This document shows, in pieces, positions 54,855-63,943 of a stretch of 64,000 bases of DNA. This DNA is from Algoriphagus yeomjeoni (GTDB lineage: Bacteria; Bacteroidota; Bacteroidia; Cytophagales; Cyclobacteriaceae), in assembly GCF_003259505.1 (NCBI RefSeq), contig NZ_QLLK01000006.1:248001-312000 (forward strand), read 5' to 3'. Each line of letters starts with the position of its first letter. Positions within the stretch are counted from its first letter, which is position 1. Below the pieces are notes generated by a model that was not told the origin of the DNA, did no database searches, and saw only the letters and a list, made by a program, of their open reading frames with translations. Position numbers and translations under genes: made by a program.

Positions 54855-54881
54855 AAAGGCTTGGAAATTTTCCAAGCCTTT
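54855..54881. terminator. Bidirectional terminator
   Basis: AAAGGCTTGGAAA (54855-54867) pairs with TTTCCAAGCCTTT (54869-54881). It sits between the convergent transporter and ACBP genes. Confidence 0.8.
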
Positions 54882-54886
54882 ATTTC

Positions 54887-55147
54887 TTACCTGTATTTTT
54901 TAGCAAGTTCATCTACTAATTCACGGTATTTCCGTTCAGCTTCCTCTTTGGATAAGCCTTTAAAGTTTAGCCATGAATTATACTTGGCGGCAGCTTTGAA
55001 GTCAAATCCTCCAGGACGTTCTGTTTCATTGTCACCATCAGTGGCTTGTTTGTACAAGCCGTACAGCTTTAATAATTCTTCGTTACTTGGTTTGGTTGTG
55101 AATTTCTTTGTTAATGCTACTGCATCTTCAAAAGTATTAATTGACAT
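54887..55147 (-). CDS. Acyl-CoA-binding protein
   Basis: The 86-residue soluble protein is a four-helix acyl-CoA-binding protein. LLKLYGLYKQATDGDNETERPGGFDFKAAAKY... gives the ACBP core (YGLYKQAT and the helix with AAKYNSWLNFKG). The conserved Tyr, Lys and Trp residues that contact CoA and acyl chain are present. It probably buffers long-chain acyl-CoA. It is a single-gene unit between terminators. Confidence 0.92.
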   Translation of the reverse strand: MSINTFEDAVALTKKFTTKPSNEELLKLYGLYKQATDGDNETERPGGFDFKAAAKYNSWLNFKGLSKEEAERKYRELVDELAKKYR

Positions 55148-55220
55148 TATTTTTTTGTTTGATTAAAGGTGAAAGTCCAAATTTAACACCTGAGGTAATA
55201 CAATGTTTTTGATATAAAAC

Positions 55221-55254
55221 AAAAAAATGACCAGCTGATTCTAGCTGGTCATTT
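55221..55254 (-). terminator. Terminator of gltA
   Basis: AAATGACCAGCT (55225-55236) pairs perfectly with AGCTGGTCATTT (55243-55254), with an A tract at 55221-55227 that is a T tail on minus. Confidence 0.85.
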
Positions 55255-55280
55255 CTATTTAAGGGGATATGCATCTACGC

Positions 55281-56567
55281 TTAGCGTTTATTCATGGATA
55301 CGTAATCACGCTCATTTTCGCCAGTGTAGACTTGTCTTGGACGGCCAATTGGCTCACCATTTTCACGCATTTCTTTCCACTGTGCGATCCAACCTGGAAG
55401 TCTTCCTAAGGCAAACATTACGGTGAACATATCGGTAGGAATTCCAAGAGCTCTATAAATGATACCTGAGTAGAAATCTACGTTTGGATAGAGTTGACGA
55501 TCGATGAAGTATTGATCGTTTAATGCAGCTTGCTCGAGTTCTTTTGCGATATCCAATACTGGATCATTCACGCCTAATTTCTCCAGCACGTCGTCAGCAG
55601 CTTTTTTGATGATTTTTGCTCTTGGATCAAAGTTCTTGTAAACTCTGTGTCCAAAGCCCATCAATCTGAACGGATCGTTTTTGTCTTTAGCTTTGTCCAA
55701 GTACTTTTTAGCATCTCCGCCATCAGCTTTGATCGCTTCAAGCATTTCAATCACCGATTGGTTAGCTCCGCCATGAAGTGGTCCCCAAAGTGCATTGATA
55801 CCAGCTGAGATAGAAGCATAGATGCTTGCTTGGGAAGAACCTACAATTCTTACAGTTGAAGTAGAACAGTTTTGCTCGTGATCTGCGTGAAGAATTAAAA
55901 GCTTGTCCAATGCTGAAGCAACTACTGGGTCTACGTCATACTTTTCCGCAGGAAGTGCAAACATCATTTTAAGGAAGTTTGAGCAATAGTCCAGAGAATT
56001 GTCTGGGTAGTTTACTGGATGACCCATTTCGTTCTTGTAAGCCCAAGCTGCGAAAGTTGGCATCTTAGCTATCAAACGAATAATGCTTAGGTTCACTTCC
56101 TCTTCGGTTCTATTAGGATTCAATGAATCTGGGTAGAATGCAGTTAATGCACAAATCATGGAAGAAAGTACTCCCATCGGGTGAGCATTGGAAGGAAAGC
56201 CCTCCAGAATCTTCTTAATGTCTTCGTGTACAAGCGTATGATGAGTAATTTCTTTAGAGAAATCCTCGTACTGTGCTTGAGTAGGTAGTTCTCCGTATAT
56301 CAATAAATAGGAAACTTCAAGGAAAGTTGACTTTTCAGCCAAGTCTTCAATTCTGTAACCTCTATAGCGAAGAATCCCTTCTTCACCATCCAAAAAAGTA
56401 ATTGCACTTGTGGTTGCTCCTGTGTTTTTGTATCCTGGGTCAAGGGTGATAAGACCTGAGGAAGCTCTAAGTTTTGCGATATCTATCGCAGATTCATTTT
56501 CAGTTCCAGTAATTACCGGAAACTCATATTCTTGTCCTTTGAAAGAAAGCTTAGCTGATTCAGACAT
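55281..56567 (-). CDS. gltA: Citrate synthase (type II)
   Basis: This 428-residue enzyme condenses acetyl-CoA and oxaloacetate at the entry of the TCA cycle. Catalytic histidines sit in HADHEQNCSTSTVR and GPLHGGANQSV, and the catalytic Asp in GIIYRALGIPTDMFTVMFALGR follows MGFGHRVYKNFDPRA. Length is typical of the hexameric Gram-negative enzyme. It stands alone, with its own terminator. Confidence 0.97.
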   Translation of the reverse strand: MSESAKLSFKGQEYEFPVITGTENESAIDIAKLRASSGLITLDPGYKNTGATTSAITFLDGEEGILRYRGYRIEDLAEKSTFLEVSYLLIYGELPTQAQYEDFSKEITHHTLVHEDIKKILEGFPSNAHPMGVLSSMICALTAFYPDSLNPNRTEEEVNLSIIRLIAKMPTFAAWAYKNEMGHPVNYPDNSLDYCSNFLKMMFALPAEKYDVDPVVASALDKLLILHADHEQNCSTSTVRIVGSSQASIYASISAGINALWGPLHGGANQSVIEMLEAIKADGGDAKKYLDKAKDKNDPFRLMGFGHRVYKNFDPRAKIIKKAADDVLEKLGVNDPVLDIAKELEQAALNDQYFIDRQLYPNVDFYSGIIYRALGIPTDMFTVMFALGRLPGWIAQWKEMRENGEPIGRPRQVYTGENERDYVSMNKR

Positions 56568-56781
56568 ATAATTATTATTTGGATTGCGTATGTTAAAAAA
56601 CCTCGTTTTAGGGCCTTAAGATAATAAACTCAGGTTGTTTTTTGGCTTTTGAATGTGTTCAATGGGATAATAATCTTGCGAAAAGTGTTTTTTTTCAAAA
56701 TATATTATTTTAAATACTGAAGTTTTTACACAAAAACCAAAGTAAATCACTAGATAAACCCCTGACTATTTGTTTTTTGGA

Positions 56782-56803
56782 ATAAAAAAAGCCCCTCAGG
56801 GCT
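56782..56803 (-). terminator. Terminator of the suf operon
   Basis: AGCCC (56790-56794) pairs with GGGCT (56799-56803) around a 4-base loop. The A tract at 56784-56790 is a T tail on minus. It is short, so moderate. Confidence 0.6.
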
Positions 56804-56807
56804 AATT

Positions 56808-57230
56808 TTATGCACAAAAATGCTCAAATACTTCCACTAGGTGGTCGCCGATCATTTTTGCATTTCTACCTTCAATGTGGTGACGCTCGATGAAATGTAC
56901 CAGTTCTCCATCTTTAAACAGCGCCATAGCTGGAGAAGATGGAGGATAAGGAAGACATAGCTCTCTTAATTTCTCAACAGCATCTCTATCATTGCCTGCA
57001 AATACTGTGGCAAGTGTAGTAGGTTTTACTGATGCATTTTCTACTGCGTAAGTAACGCCTGGTCTAGCAGCTCCTGCCGCGCAACCGCAAACTGAATTCA
57101 CTACAACTAGGGTAGTGCCTTTATGGTCTGGACCAAGATGCGTTGCAACTTGCTCAGCTGTTCTGAACTCTTCAAATCCTACGTTGGAAAGTTCCGCTCT
57201 CATTGGAGCGATCAATTCTTCTGGATACAT
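56808..57230 (-). CDS. Bacilliredoxin, BrxA/BrxB (YphP) family
   Basis: The 140-residue thioredoxin-fold protein has the family's CGC active site (Cys48, Cys50) in NSVCGCAAGAARPGV. Bacilliredoxins reduce mixed disulfides of bacillithiol with proteins, and many Bacteroidota make bacillithiol. It is the last gene of the suf operon, 25 bp after the sufT-like gene, which hints at protection of Fe-S assembly from thiol oxidation (inference). Confidence 0.88.
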   Translation of the reverse strand: MYPEELIAPMRAELSNVGFEEFRTAEQVATHLGPDHKGTTLVVVNSVCGCAAGAARPGVTYAVENASVKPTTLATVFAGNDRDAVEKLRELCLPYPPSSPAMALFKDGELVHFIERHHIEGRNAKMIGDHLVEVFEHFCA

Positions 57231-57255
57231 ATTTTTACCGTTTTAAAGTTCTTAT

Positions 57256-57600
57256 TTAGAGAAAACCCAATTCAAGTTTGGCTGCTTCAGACATCATATC
57301 CTGTGAATAAGGTGGATCAAATGTCAATTCAATTTCCACATTATTGATTCCCTGAATCTGCTGGATTTTATCCTTGATCTCTGAAGGAATAAATTCCGCT
57401 GAAGGACAATTAGGTGATGTCAGTGTCATCAAAACATACACGTTGTTTACAGGATAAACAGTGATTTCATAGATTAAGCCTAAGTCATATACGTCCACAG
57501 GAATTTCTGGATCATAGACCAGTTTAATGGCTTGGATGACCTTTTCCTTTAGATTTTCAACTTGTCCTACTGATGTTTCTGTTTTGCTTTCTGTCGACAT
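57256..57600 (-). CDS. SufT-like DUF59/MIP18 Fe-S assembly protein
   Basis: This 114-residue protein has the DUF59 core: VIQAIKLVYDPEIPVDVYDLGLIY and TLTSPNCPSAEFIPSEI, with the conserved cysteine, and ends with the characteristic PPYSQDMMSEAAKLELG. Members help Fe-S maturation. I use the ATG at 57600, 4 bp after sufE; two upstream ATGs overlap sufE. Confidence 0.88.
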   Translation of the reverse strand: MSTESKTETSVGQVENLKEKVIQAIKLVYDPEIPVDVYDLGLIYEITVYPVNNVYVLMTLTSPNCPSAEFIPSEIKDKIQQIQGINNVEIELTFDPPYSQDMMSEAAKLELGFL

Positions 57601-57604
57601 ATTA

Positions 57605-58036
57605 TCAGGCATTTTGCTTGGTTTGAAAAGCCAAGGCATATAATTTAATTTGCTTGATCATAGAAGCAAAGCCATTTGACCTCTGACTTCCGATGATTGA
57701 GCCCATTCCGATTCTCTCTACGAAATCAAGTTTTGCATTAATAATTTCCTCTGGCCTTCTATTATTTAAGACTCTTAATAAAAGCGAGATTAATCCCTTT
57801 GTAATATCTGTGTTGGAATCTGCTTGGAAATGAACTTTAGAATCTTCTTTATCAGCGATCAACCAAACTTTCGATTGACAACCTTTGATTGTATTCTCTT
57901 CTATTCTTTCACTTTCAGGGAAATCTTCCAAGCTTCCGCCTAATTCCATGATGTAATAAATGGTGGATTCTTTGTCATCTCCTAGGATTTCAAATTCCGA
58001 AACTATCTCATCTTGAATTTCCTGAATACTGCTCAT
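57605..58036 (-). CDS. sufE: Cysteine desulfurase partner SufE
   Basis: The 143-residue SufE-type protein accepts sulfur from SufS. The active cysteine is Cys53 in TIKGCQSKVWL. The C-terminal RIGMGSIIGSQRSNGFASM segment is typical of the family. Its start overlaps the sufS stop by 4 bp. Confidence 0.94.
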   Translation of the reverse strand: MSSIQEIQDEIVSEFEILGDDKESTIYYIMELGGSLEDFPESERIEENTIKGCQSKVWLIADKEDSKVHFQADSNTDITKGLISLLLRVLNNRRPEEIINAKLDFVERIGMGSIIGSQRSNGFASMIKQIKLYALAFQTKQNA

Positions 58037-59256
58037 TTATTTTTTATTCTGGCGATTCGGCTTACGCTTTCTGCCAATTTATCTATTTCTGATTTCGAGT
58101 TGTAAACAGCAAAGGAGGCTCTCACAGTTCCTTCCAAACCAAATCTTTTCATTAATGGTTGAGTACAATGGTGACCCGTTCTGACGGCAATACCATTGGC
58201 ATCTAGCATCATCCCCACGTCGTAAGGATGCATCGCATTAATGTTGAATGAAAGTACACTGACTTTATCTTTTGCTGTTCCTACGGGTATAAAACCCTTG
58301 ATTTGGGTTAGTTGTTCGTTAGCGTAGGTAAGCAACTCATCCTCATGGGCTTTGATTGCATTTTTCCCTATTTCATTGATGAAGTCAATCGCTGCTTTGA
58401 AAGCGATCACATCTCCAATATTGGGTGTGCCTGCTTCAAATTTGAAAGGAATTTCATTATAGGTAGTCTTTTCAAAGGTCACCTCTTTGATCATTTCTCC
58501 ACCACCTTGATAAGGAGGCATGGTTTCAAATACTTCTCTTTTCCCATACAAACAACCCAGTCCTGTAGGGCCATATAGTTTGTGGGCTGAGAAAGCAAAG
58601 AAATCACAATCCAACGCCTGCACATCGATTTGCAAATGACTGGAACTTTGCGCTCCATCCAAAAGAATCTTTGCGCCCACTGCATGTGCTGCATCAATTA
58701 CTTGTTTGACTGGATTGATGGTTCCAAGTGCATTAGATGCGTGAACTATGCTGACCAATTTGGTTTTAGGAGAAAGTAACTTTTCGAATTCTTCGAAAAG
58801 AATCTCTCCAGCCTCGTTGATCGGAATTATCTTTAGAATAGCGCCTTTCTCCTCGCAGAGCATTTGCCAAGGCACAATGTTGGAGTGATGCTCCAGTGTA
58901 GAAATGATGATTTCGTCACCTTTTTCCACGAATTTTCTCCCATATGTTGAAGCCACCAAGTTGATGCCTTCTGTAGTCCCTTTGGTGAAAATCACCTCTG
59001 CAGCTTCACGTGCATTTATGAATTGCTGAATAGCTTCTCGGGTTTCTTCGAAATACCGAGTTGCTCGATCAGCTAGCGCATGAGCGCCGCGATGAATATT
59101 GGAATTGTCTTTCTCGTAGTAATTAGTCAGCGCATCAAGTACAGCTTGAGGCTTTTGGGTCGTAGCGGCATTGTCAAAATAGACCAAAGGTTTGCCATGC
59201 ACTTCTTGATGAAGTACAGGGAACAAACCTCTGATTTTTTCTATGTCTAATCCCAT
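58033..59256 (-). CDS. sufS: Cysteine desulfurase SufS
   Basis: The 407-residue PLP enzyme takes sulfur from cysteine for Fe-S clusters. The PLP lysine is Lys226 in FSAHKLYGPTG, the pocket histidine is in LEHHSNIVPW, and the catalytic cysteine is Cys364 in RTGHHCTQPLM. It lies 3 bp after sufD and overlaps sufE by 4 bp, so the operon is tightly coupled. Confidence 0.96.
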   Translation of the reverse strand: MGLDIEKIRGLFPVLHQEVHGKPLVYFDNAATTQKPQAVLDALTNYYEKDNSNIHRGAHALADRATRYFEETREAIQQFINAREAAEVIFTKGTTEGINLVASTYGRKFVEKGDEIIISTLEHHSNIVPWQMLCEEKGAILKIIPINEAGEILFEEFEKLLSPKTKLVSIVHASNALGTINPVKQVIDAAHAVGAKILLDGAQSSSHLQIDVQALDCDFFAFSAHKLYGPTGLGCLYGKREVFETMPPYQGGGEMIKEVTFEKTTYNEIPFKFEAGTPNIGDVIAFKAAIDFINEIGKNAIKAHEDELLTYANEQLTQIKGFIPVGTAKDKVSVLSFNINAMHPYDVGMMLDANGIAVRTGHHCTQPLMKRFGLEGTVRASFAVYNSKSEIDKLAESVSRIARIKNK

Positions 59257-59259
59257 TTC

Positions 59260-60528
59260 TTAGAAGTTACTTCCTAAGCGTTCCTGAACTTTTGCGATGC
59301 AATATTCACGGAAGCTTTCATCCGTAATATGTTCTAACACTTCTCCTGCAAAAGCATATAGCAATAAGCCTTTCGCTTGATCTTTGGCGATTCCTCTTGC
59401 TTGCAAATAGAATAATGCTTCTTCGTCCAGCTGACCAGTAGTACAACCGTGAGAACATTTCACATCATCTGCCCAGATTTCAAGTTGCGGTTTGGTATTG
59501 ACCACAGCATCTTCCGAAAGAAGAATGTTGTTGTTTTGCTGGAAGGCGTTGGTTTTCTGCGCGTCTTGTCTTACGAAGATTTTTCCGTTGAAAACTCCTC
59601 TTGAGCTATCGGCTAAAATTCCTTTATAAAGCTCATTTGATTCGGCATGCGCAACAGTATGGTCTACATTGGTGTGATTATCCACGTGAGTTTTGCCATT
59701 CAGCAAATACAGCCCGTACATATTTCCTTCAGAATTACTTCCAAGGATATTCAGGCTCAGGTTGTTTCTCACCATTTCCCCGGATAGAGAAACATTCACT
59801 GAGGTGAATCTTCCGTCTTTCTGAATATCAGTTTCGATATTGCTGACCTCTATCGCGTTTTTGCCTTCATTTTGCAACTTGTAATATCGGATCTGAGTGT
59901 TAACGCCTCCTTTGACCTCTACGACTTTGTTTACAAAGTAGGATGCGTCACTAAAGTTCACACTGTGATTGATGAAAGTTACTTCTGCGAAATCACCTGC
60001 TTCGATCCAAACTCTTGGTTGAATAACTTGACCAGCATTTGCTTGGAAGAAATTCAAGAATAAAATAGGCTTCTGAATCTGAGCTTTCTTGGGCACGGAG
60101 ATAAAAATTCCTCCGTCGAAAGAACTTTGATTCAAAGCACAAAATGGATCTTTCTCTGGCTTGGCAATACTTCCAAGAGCTGTGTTTGCTTTGTCAGAAA
60201 GTGGTGAAATCTCCACTCCATCAACAGTAGATGAAAGTTCAGGCTGGAAATGTCCGTTGGCAAATACCAACACATCACCTGCGTATCCTTCAAATACATG
60301 CTCTTTCACCTGCGCTGCAGTTACTTCAAAAGCTCCTGCTGCCGCAAAGTTTTGAATACTTTGCTCGATCTTTTTGGTGATCGCCGTGAATTTATACTCT
60401 TCTGATTTATTGGTAGGGAATCCTTGGGCTTGGAAAGCTTCCTTTCCAGTAGCACGAACTTGCTCAAATCCAGTTCCTGCATTTGCCAATAATTCCACAA
60501 GTATATCTTGCTTAATAAGCGTACTCAT
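59260..60528 (-). CDS. sufD: Fe-S cluster assembly protein SufD
   Basis: This 422-residue SufB/SufD-family scaffold protein forms the SufBCD complex. The family's C-terminal block is seen in DDVKCSHGCTTGQLDEEALFYLQARGI. The right-handed beta-helix core spans about 120-360. I start it at 60528 (MSTLIKQ), 22 bp after sufC; the longer frame from 60573 overlaps sufC's 3' end. Confidence 0.94.
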   Translation of the reverse strand: MSTLIKQDILVELLANAGTGFEQVRATGKEAFQAQGFPTNKSEEYKFTAITKKIEQSIQNFAAAGAFEVTAAQVKEHVFEGYAGDVLVFANGHFQPELSSTVDGVEISPLSDKANTALGSIAKPEKDPFCALNQSSFDGGIFISVPKKAQIQKPILFLNFFQANAGQVIQPRVWIEAGDFAEVTFINHSVNFSDASYFVNKVVEVKGGVNTQIRYYKLQNEGKNAIEVSNIETDIQKDGRFTSVNVSLSGEMVRNNLSLNILGSNSEGNMYGLYLLNGKTHVDNHTNVDHTVAHAESNELYKGILADSSRGVFNGKIFVRQDAQKTNAFQQNNNILLSEDAVVNTKPQLEIWADDVKCSHGCTTGQLDEEALFYLQARGIAKDQAKGLLLYAFAGEVLEHITDESFREYCIAKVQERLGSNF

Positions 60529-60550
60529 GAGTGATGTTTTAGGATGAAAA

Positions 60551-61315
60551 TCAAACGGTCGCCTTGGAGTCAACTTCTTCTTTGATCCAGTCGTATCCTT
60601 TTTCTTCTAGCTCTAGTGCAAGCTCTTTGGTGCCTGATTTTACAATTTGTCCATTGTATAGAACATGTACAAAATCAGGAACTATGTAATCCAATAGTCT
60701 TTGGTAGTGAGTAACCACGATCGTTGCGTTGTCTTTTGATTTCAACTGATTCACTCCGTTTGAAACGATACGAAGCGCATCGATATCTAGTCCAGAATCT
60801 GTTTCATCCAAAATAGAAAGGGTAGGAGCGAGCATCGCCATTTGGAAGATCTCGTTTCTTTTCTTTTCTCCACCAGAGAAACCTTCGTTCAAAGCTCTGC
60901 TTAAAAGCTTCTGATCCATTTCTACCAGTTTCATTTTTTCTTTCATCAAAGTCAAGAACTTCACCGCGTCAAGGGCTTCTTCTCCACGGTATTCTCTCAC
61001 TTGATTTACTGCAGTTCTCAGGAAGTTAGTCGAGCTAACGCCTGGTATTTCCACAGGGTATTGGAATGCAAGAAAAACACCTTCTCTTGCTCTATCTTCT
61101 GGAGAAAGGTCAAGCAAATCTTTTCCTTTGAAAGAAACTTCTCCTGCAGTCACTTCATATTCTTCTCTACCTGCCAAAACTGAGGCAAGAGTAGATTTAC
61201 CCGAACCGTTTGGTCCCATGATCGCATGAACTTCTCCTGCTTTCACTTCTAAGTTGATACCTCTTAGGATTGGAGTCCCTTCGATAGAGGCGTGCAAATT
61301 CTTTATAGTTAACAT
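60551..61315 (-). CDS. sufC: Fe-S assembly ATPase SufC
   Basis: The 254-residue ABC-type ATPase drives the SufBCD scaffold. Walker A is GPNGSGKST (about 34-42), the signature is FSGGEKKRNE, and Walker B is LSILDETDSGLDIDAL. I start at the ATG at 61315 (MLTIKNLHA), the normal SufC N-terminus; the longer frame begins with TTG in AT-rich spacer. A four-helix-bundle gene lies between it and sufB. Confidence 0.95.
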   Translation of the reverse strand: MLTIKNLHASIEGTPILRGINLEVKAGEVHAIMGPNGSGKSTLASVLAGREEYEVTAGEVSFKGKDLLDLSPEDRAREGVFLAFQYPVEIPGVSSTNFLRTAVNQVREYRGEEALDAVKFLTLMKEKMKLVEMDQKLLSRALNEGFSGGEKKRNEIFQMAMLAPTLSILDETDSGLDIDALRIVSNGVNQLKSKDNATIVVTHYQRLLDYIVPDFVHVLYNGQIVKSGTKELALELEEKGYDWIKEEVDSKATV

Positions 61316-61362
61316 AATTTTAAATTTGACATTTGATATTTGAAATTGGGGCAACCTTATTT

Positions 61363-61755
61363 TTAGATTTTAAACTTGTTTCCCCTTATCTCACTGTCCT
61401 TTAAATATTTTATAAAGCCAGAAAAAGACTTGCTGATTTCGAGACTTTTTTCACTAGTTACATTAAGTGTTTCTTCTGTGATATATGATCTGTCAAAAGC
61501 TCTGTAAAGTTGAGATCTTGACTCTCCTGATAAAGCTTTAGCAATGCTTAAGAATTGAATAAATTCCCTATTTCCTTCTCGCTCAAAGCCTTCAGCTATA
61601 TTATCCATGATAGAACCTGAAGATGAATTGATTTGATTTTTCAGACTGAAATCATTCTTAAAACCTTCCAGTTGGGTTAGGTCAAAGATATCCTTGCAAT
61701 ATTCTCTCGCCTTGTTCCAGATGTCTAAATCTTCAAAACGAGTGATGGTTGCCAT
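61363..61755 (-). CDS. Four-helix-bundle protein (S23/IVS-type)
   Basis: The 130-residue helical protein has the family pattern: [41 protein letters not shown] and [21 protein letters not shown]. This family was first seen in intervening sequences of 23S rRNA genes and is related to the Avd accessory protein of diversity-generating retroelements. No DGR reverse transcriptase or rRNA is nearby. It is flanked by AT-rich spacers (61316-61362 and 61756-61790) that break the otherwise tight suf gene packing, so it looks like an insertion. Confidence 0.85.
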   Translation of the reverse strand: MATITRFEDLDIWNKAREYCKDIFDLTQLEGFKNDFSLKNQINSSSGSIMDNIAEGFEREGNREFIQFLSIAKALSGESRSQLYRAFDRSYITEETLNVTSEKSLEISKSFSGFIKYLKDSEIRGNKFKI

Positions 61756-61790
61756 AATTTCAAATCAGAAATTTCTAATCTCAAATTCCA

Positions 61791-63236
61791 TTAACCAACC
61801 GATCCTTCTAACGTAAGTGCCAACAACTTCTGCGCTTCCACAGCAAACTCCATCGGCAACTGGTTCAACACCTCTTTTGCGTAACCATTAACGATCAAAG
61901 CAACAGCGTCTTCTGTCGCAATACCTCTTTGGTTACAATAGAACAACTGATCTTCACCGATCTTTGAAGTAGTCGCCTCATGCTCTACTTTCGCTGTAGG
62001 GTTGTTTATATCGATGTAGGGGAAAGTATGTGCCCCACAGCGATCACCCATCAATAGGGAATCACACTGAGAGAAGTTACGCGCATTAGAAGCACGCTTC
62101 ATCACCTGCACTTGACCTCTGTATGAGTTTTGGGATTTTCCTGCGGAAATACCTTTGGAAACGATTCTTGATTTGGTGTTTTTACCAATGTGAATCATTT
62201 TTGTTCCCGTATCTGCTTGTTGGTAATTATTAGTAACCGCCACAGAATAGAACTCACCAATTGAATTATCCCCTTTAAGGATACAAGAAGGGTATTTCCA
62301 AGTCACAGCTGACCCTGTTTCTACCTGTGTCCAAGAGATTTTGGAGAAGTCACCAGCGCAGATTCCTCGCTTGGTTACGAAATTGTAAATCCCGCCTTTT
62401 CCTTCTTTATCACCTGGAAACCAGTTCTGAACAGTTGAATATTTGACTTCTGCATGAGCTCCAGCGTAGATTTCTACCACTGCTGCGTGCAATTGATTCT
62501 CATCCCTTTGGGGAGCAGTACATCCTTCTAGGTAGGAAACGTATGATTCGTCTTCAGCTACGATCAGTGTTCTCTCGAACTGACCTGTGTTTGCCGCGTT
62601 GATTCTGAAATAAGTGGAAAGCTCCATTGGGCAACGAACACCTTTTGGAATAAAGCAGAAGGATCCATCTGAGAAAACAGCTGAGTTAAGCGCTGCATAA
62701 TAGTTGTCGGTCATAGGTACAACCGACCCCAAATATTTCTTTACCAATTCTGGGTGCTCTTTTACTGCTTCGCTGAAAGAACAGAAAACAATTCCCAACT
62801 TGGATAAAGTCCCTTTGAATGTAGTAGCAACAGAAACTGAGTCCAGAACTGCATCTACTGCAATTCCCTGAAGTTTCTTTTGTTCGTTTAAATTGATTCC
62901 TAATCTCTTATAGATATCTAACAATTCAGGATCTACTTCGTCCAAACTCTTTGGCTTATTAGTCTGTTTTGGTGCAGAGTAGTATTTAAGTGCCTGTAAG
63001 TCTATTTTTGGGTAGTGAACATTTGCCCACTTAGGCTCTGACATGGCCTCCCATGTTTTGAACGCTTTCAATCTCCAATCAAGAAGCCATTGTGGCTCTT
63101 CTTTCTTGGCAGATATCCATCGAATAGTTTCTTCAGTTAAACCCACAGGAGCCTCATCGGCTTCATAGTTTACTGACCATCCGTGTTCGTATTCTTTTGA
63201 TGTTAGTTCTTCTAAAATTTGATTGTCTTTGCTCAT
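61791..63236 (-). CDS. sufB: Fe-S cluster assembly protein SufB
   Basis: The 481-residue scaffold subunit is the first gene of the suf operon. SufB hallmarks include [57 protein letters not shown], and [20 protein letters not shown]. Length is usual for the family. Upstream, TACCTTCG read on minus at 63281-63274 is a one-mismatch -7 box and could be the operon promoter. Confidence 0.96.
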   Translation of the reverse strand: MSKDNQILEELTSKEYEHGWSVNYEADEAPVGLTEETIRWISAKKEEPQWLLDWRLKAFKTWEAMSEPKWANVHYPKIDLQALKYYSAPKQTNKPKSLDEVDPELLDIYKRLGINLNEQKKLQGIAVDAVLDSVSVATTFKGTLSKLGIVFCSFSEAVKEHPELVKKYLGSVVPMTDNYYAALNSAVFSDGSFCFIPKGVRCPMELSTYFRINAANTGQFERTLIVAEDESYVSYLEGCTAPQRDENQLHAAVVEIYAGAHAEVKYSTVQNWFPGDKEGKGGIYNFVTKRGICAGDFSKISWTQVETGSAVTWKYPSCILKGDNSIGEFYSVAVTNNYQQADTGTKMIHIGKNTKSRIVSKGISAGKSQNSYRGQVQVMKRASNARNFSQCDSLLMGDRCGAHTFPYIDINNPTAKVEHEATTSKIGEDQLFYCNQRGIATEDAVALIVNGYAKEVLNQLPMEFAVEAQKLLALTLEGSVG

Positions 63237-63386
63237 TGTTGCTGAGTTATTTAGACTAATTACATTTTAACGGCGAAGGTACAACATATAATGAAAATAA
63301 TATGTTTTTACTCATTGGATAATTCTATCAAGTATACATACGTTCGATAGAAAATGCCCTCAATGTCCTTTCTATACCGTCTTTAC

Positions 63387-63417
63387 AAAAAAAAAGTATT
63401 GAAGGTTCAATACTTTT
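63387..63417 (-). terminator. Terminator of the Lrp/AsnC gene
   Basis: AAAAGTATTGAA (63392-63403) pairs perfectly with TTCAATACTTTT (63406-63417) with a minimal loop; the A tract at 63387-63395 is a T tail on minus. Confidence 0.8.
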
Positions 63418-63469
63418 CGTTTTATATGCATTTGCCTAAATCTTTTATTTAGATTTAATCTTAATTGGC

Positions 63470-63943
63470 TTATTTTTCTTTGTCAAAAAACTGTATAGGT
63501 CTGTTTATGGATTCTTCCAAAACAATTAAAGTCTCTGTTCTGTCGATTCCTTCCACCTTTTGGATATTGTCAAGTACATATCTGAGGTGATTGGTGTCTC
63601 TGCATATGATCTTTGCGAAAATCGAATAATTTCCTGTCGTGTAATAAGCACTTACTACTTCGGAAATTGTTTTGAGTTTTTCGATTACTGTATCATATAA
63701 GGAGCTTTTTTCAAGATAGATTCCTAAAAATGCGGAAATGTCATATCCCAGTTTAGAGAAATCAATATTTAAAGTCGCACTTTTCACGATACCCATATCT
63801 TCAAGTTTCTTCATTCGAACATGAACTGTTCCTGAGGATACAAAGACTTTTTTTGCGATTTCCGTATATGGAGTTTTCGCATCTTCATTCAGAAGAGAAA
63901 TGATCTTCAAGTCTATGTTATCGATATCTAAAATTTTGTCCAT
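63470..63943 (-). CDS. Lrp/AsnC family transcriptional regulator
   Basis: The 157-residue regulator has an N-terminal winged helix-turn-helix (about 8-60, with NIDLKIISLLNEDAKTPYTEI and VSSGTVHVRMKKLEDMGIV) and a C-terminal RAM/ligand-binding domain (about 70-150). It probably senses an amino acid. It is separated from sufB by a terminator and about 230 bp, so it is not part of the suf operon, though it could regulate nearby genes. Confidence 0.92.
   Translation of the reverse strand: MDKILDIDNIDLKIISLLNEDAKTPYTEIAKKVFVSSGTVHVRMKKLEDMGIVKSATLNIDFSKLGYDISAFLGIYLEKSSLYDTVIEKLKTISEVVSAYYTTGNYSIFAKIICRDTNHLRYVLDNIQKVEGIDRTETLIVLEESINRPIQFFDKEK

Noticed and set aside
61363-61755. Diversity-generating retroelement accessory gene
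   Set aside because: The four-helix-bundle family is shared with Avd, but no reverse transcriptase, template repeat or variable repeat is in the window.
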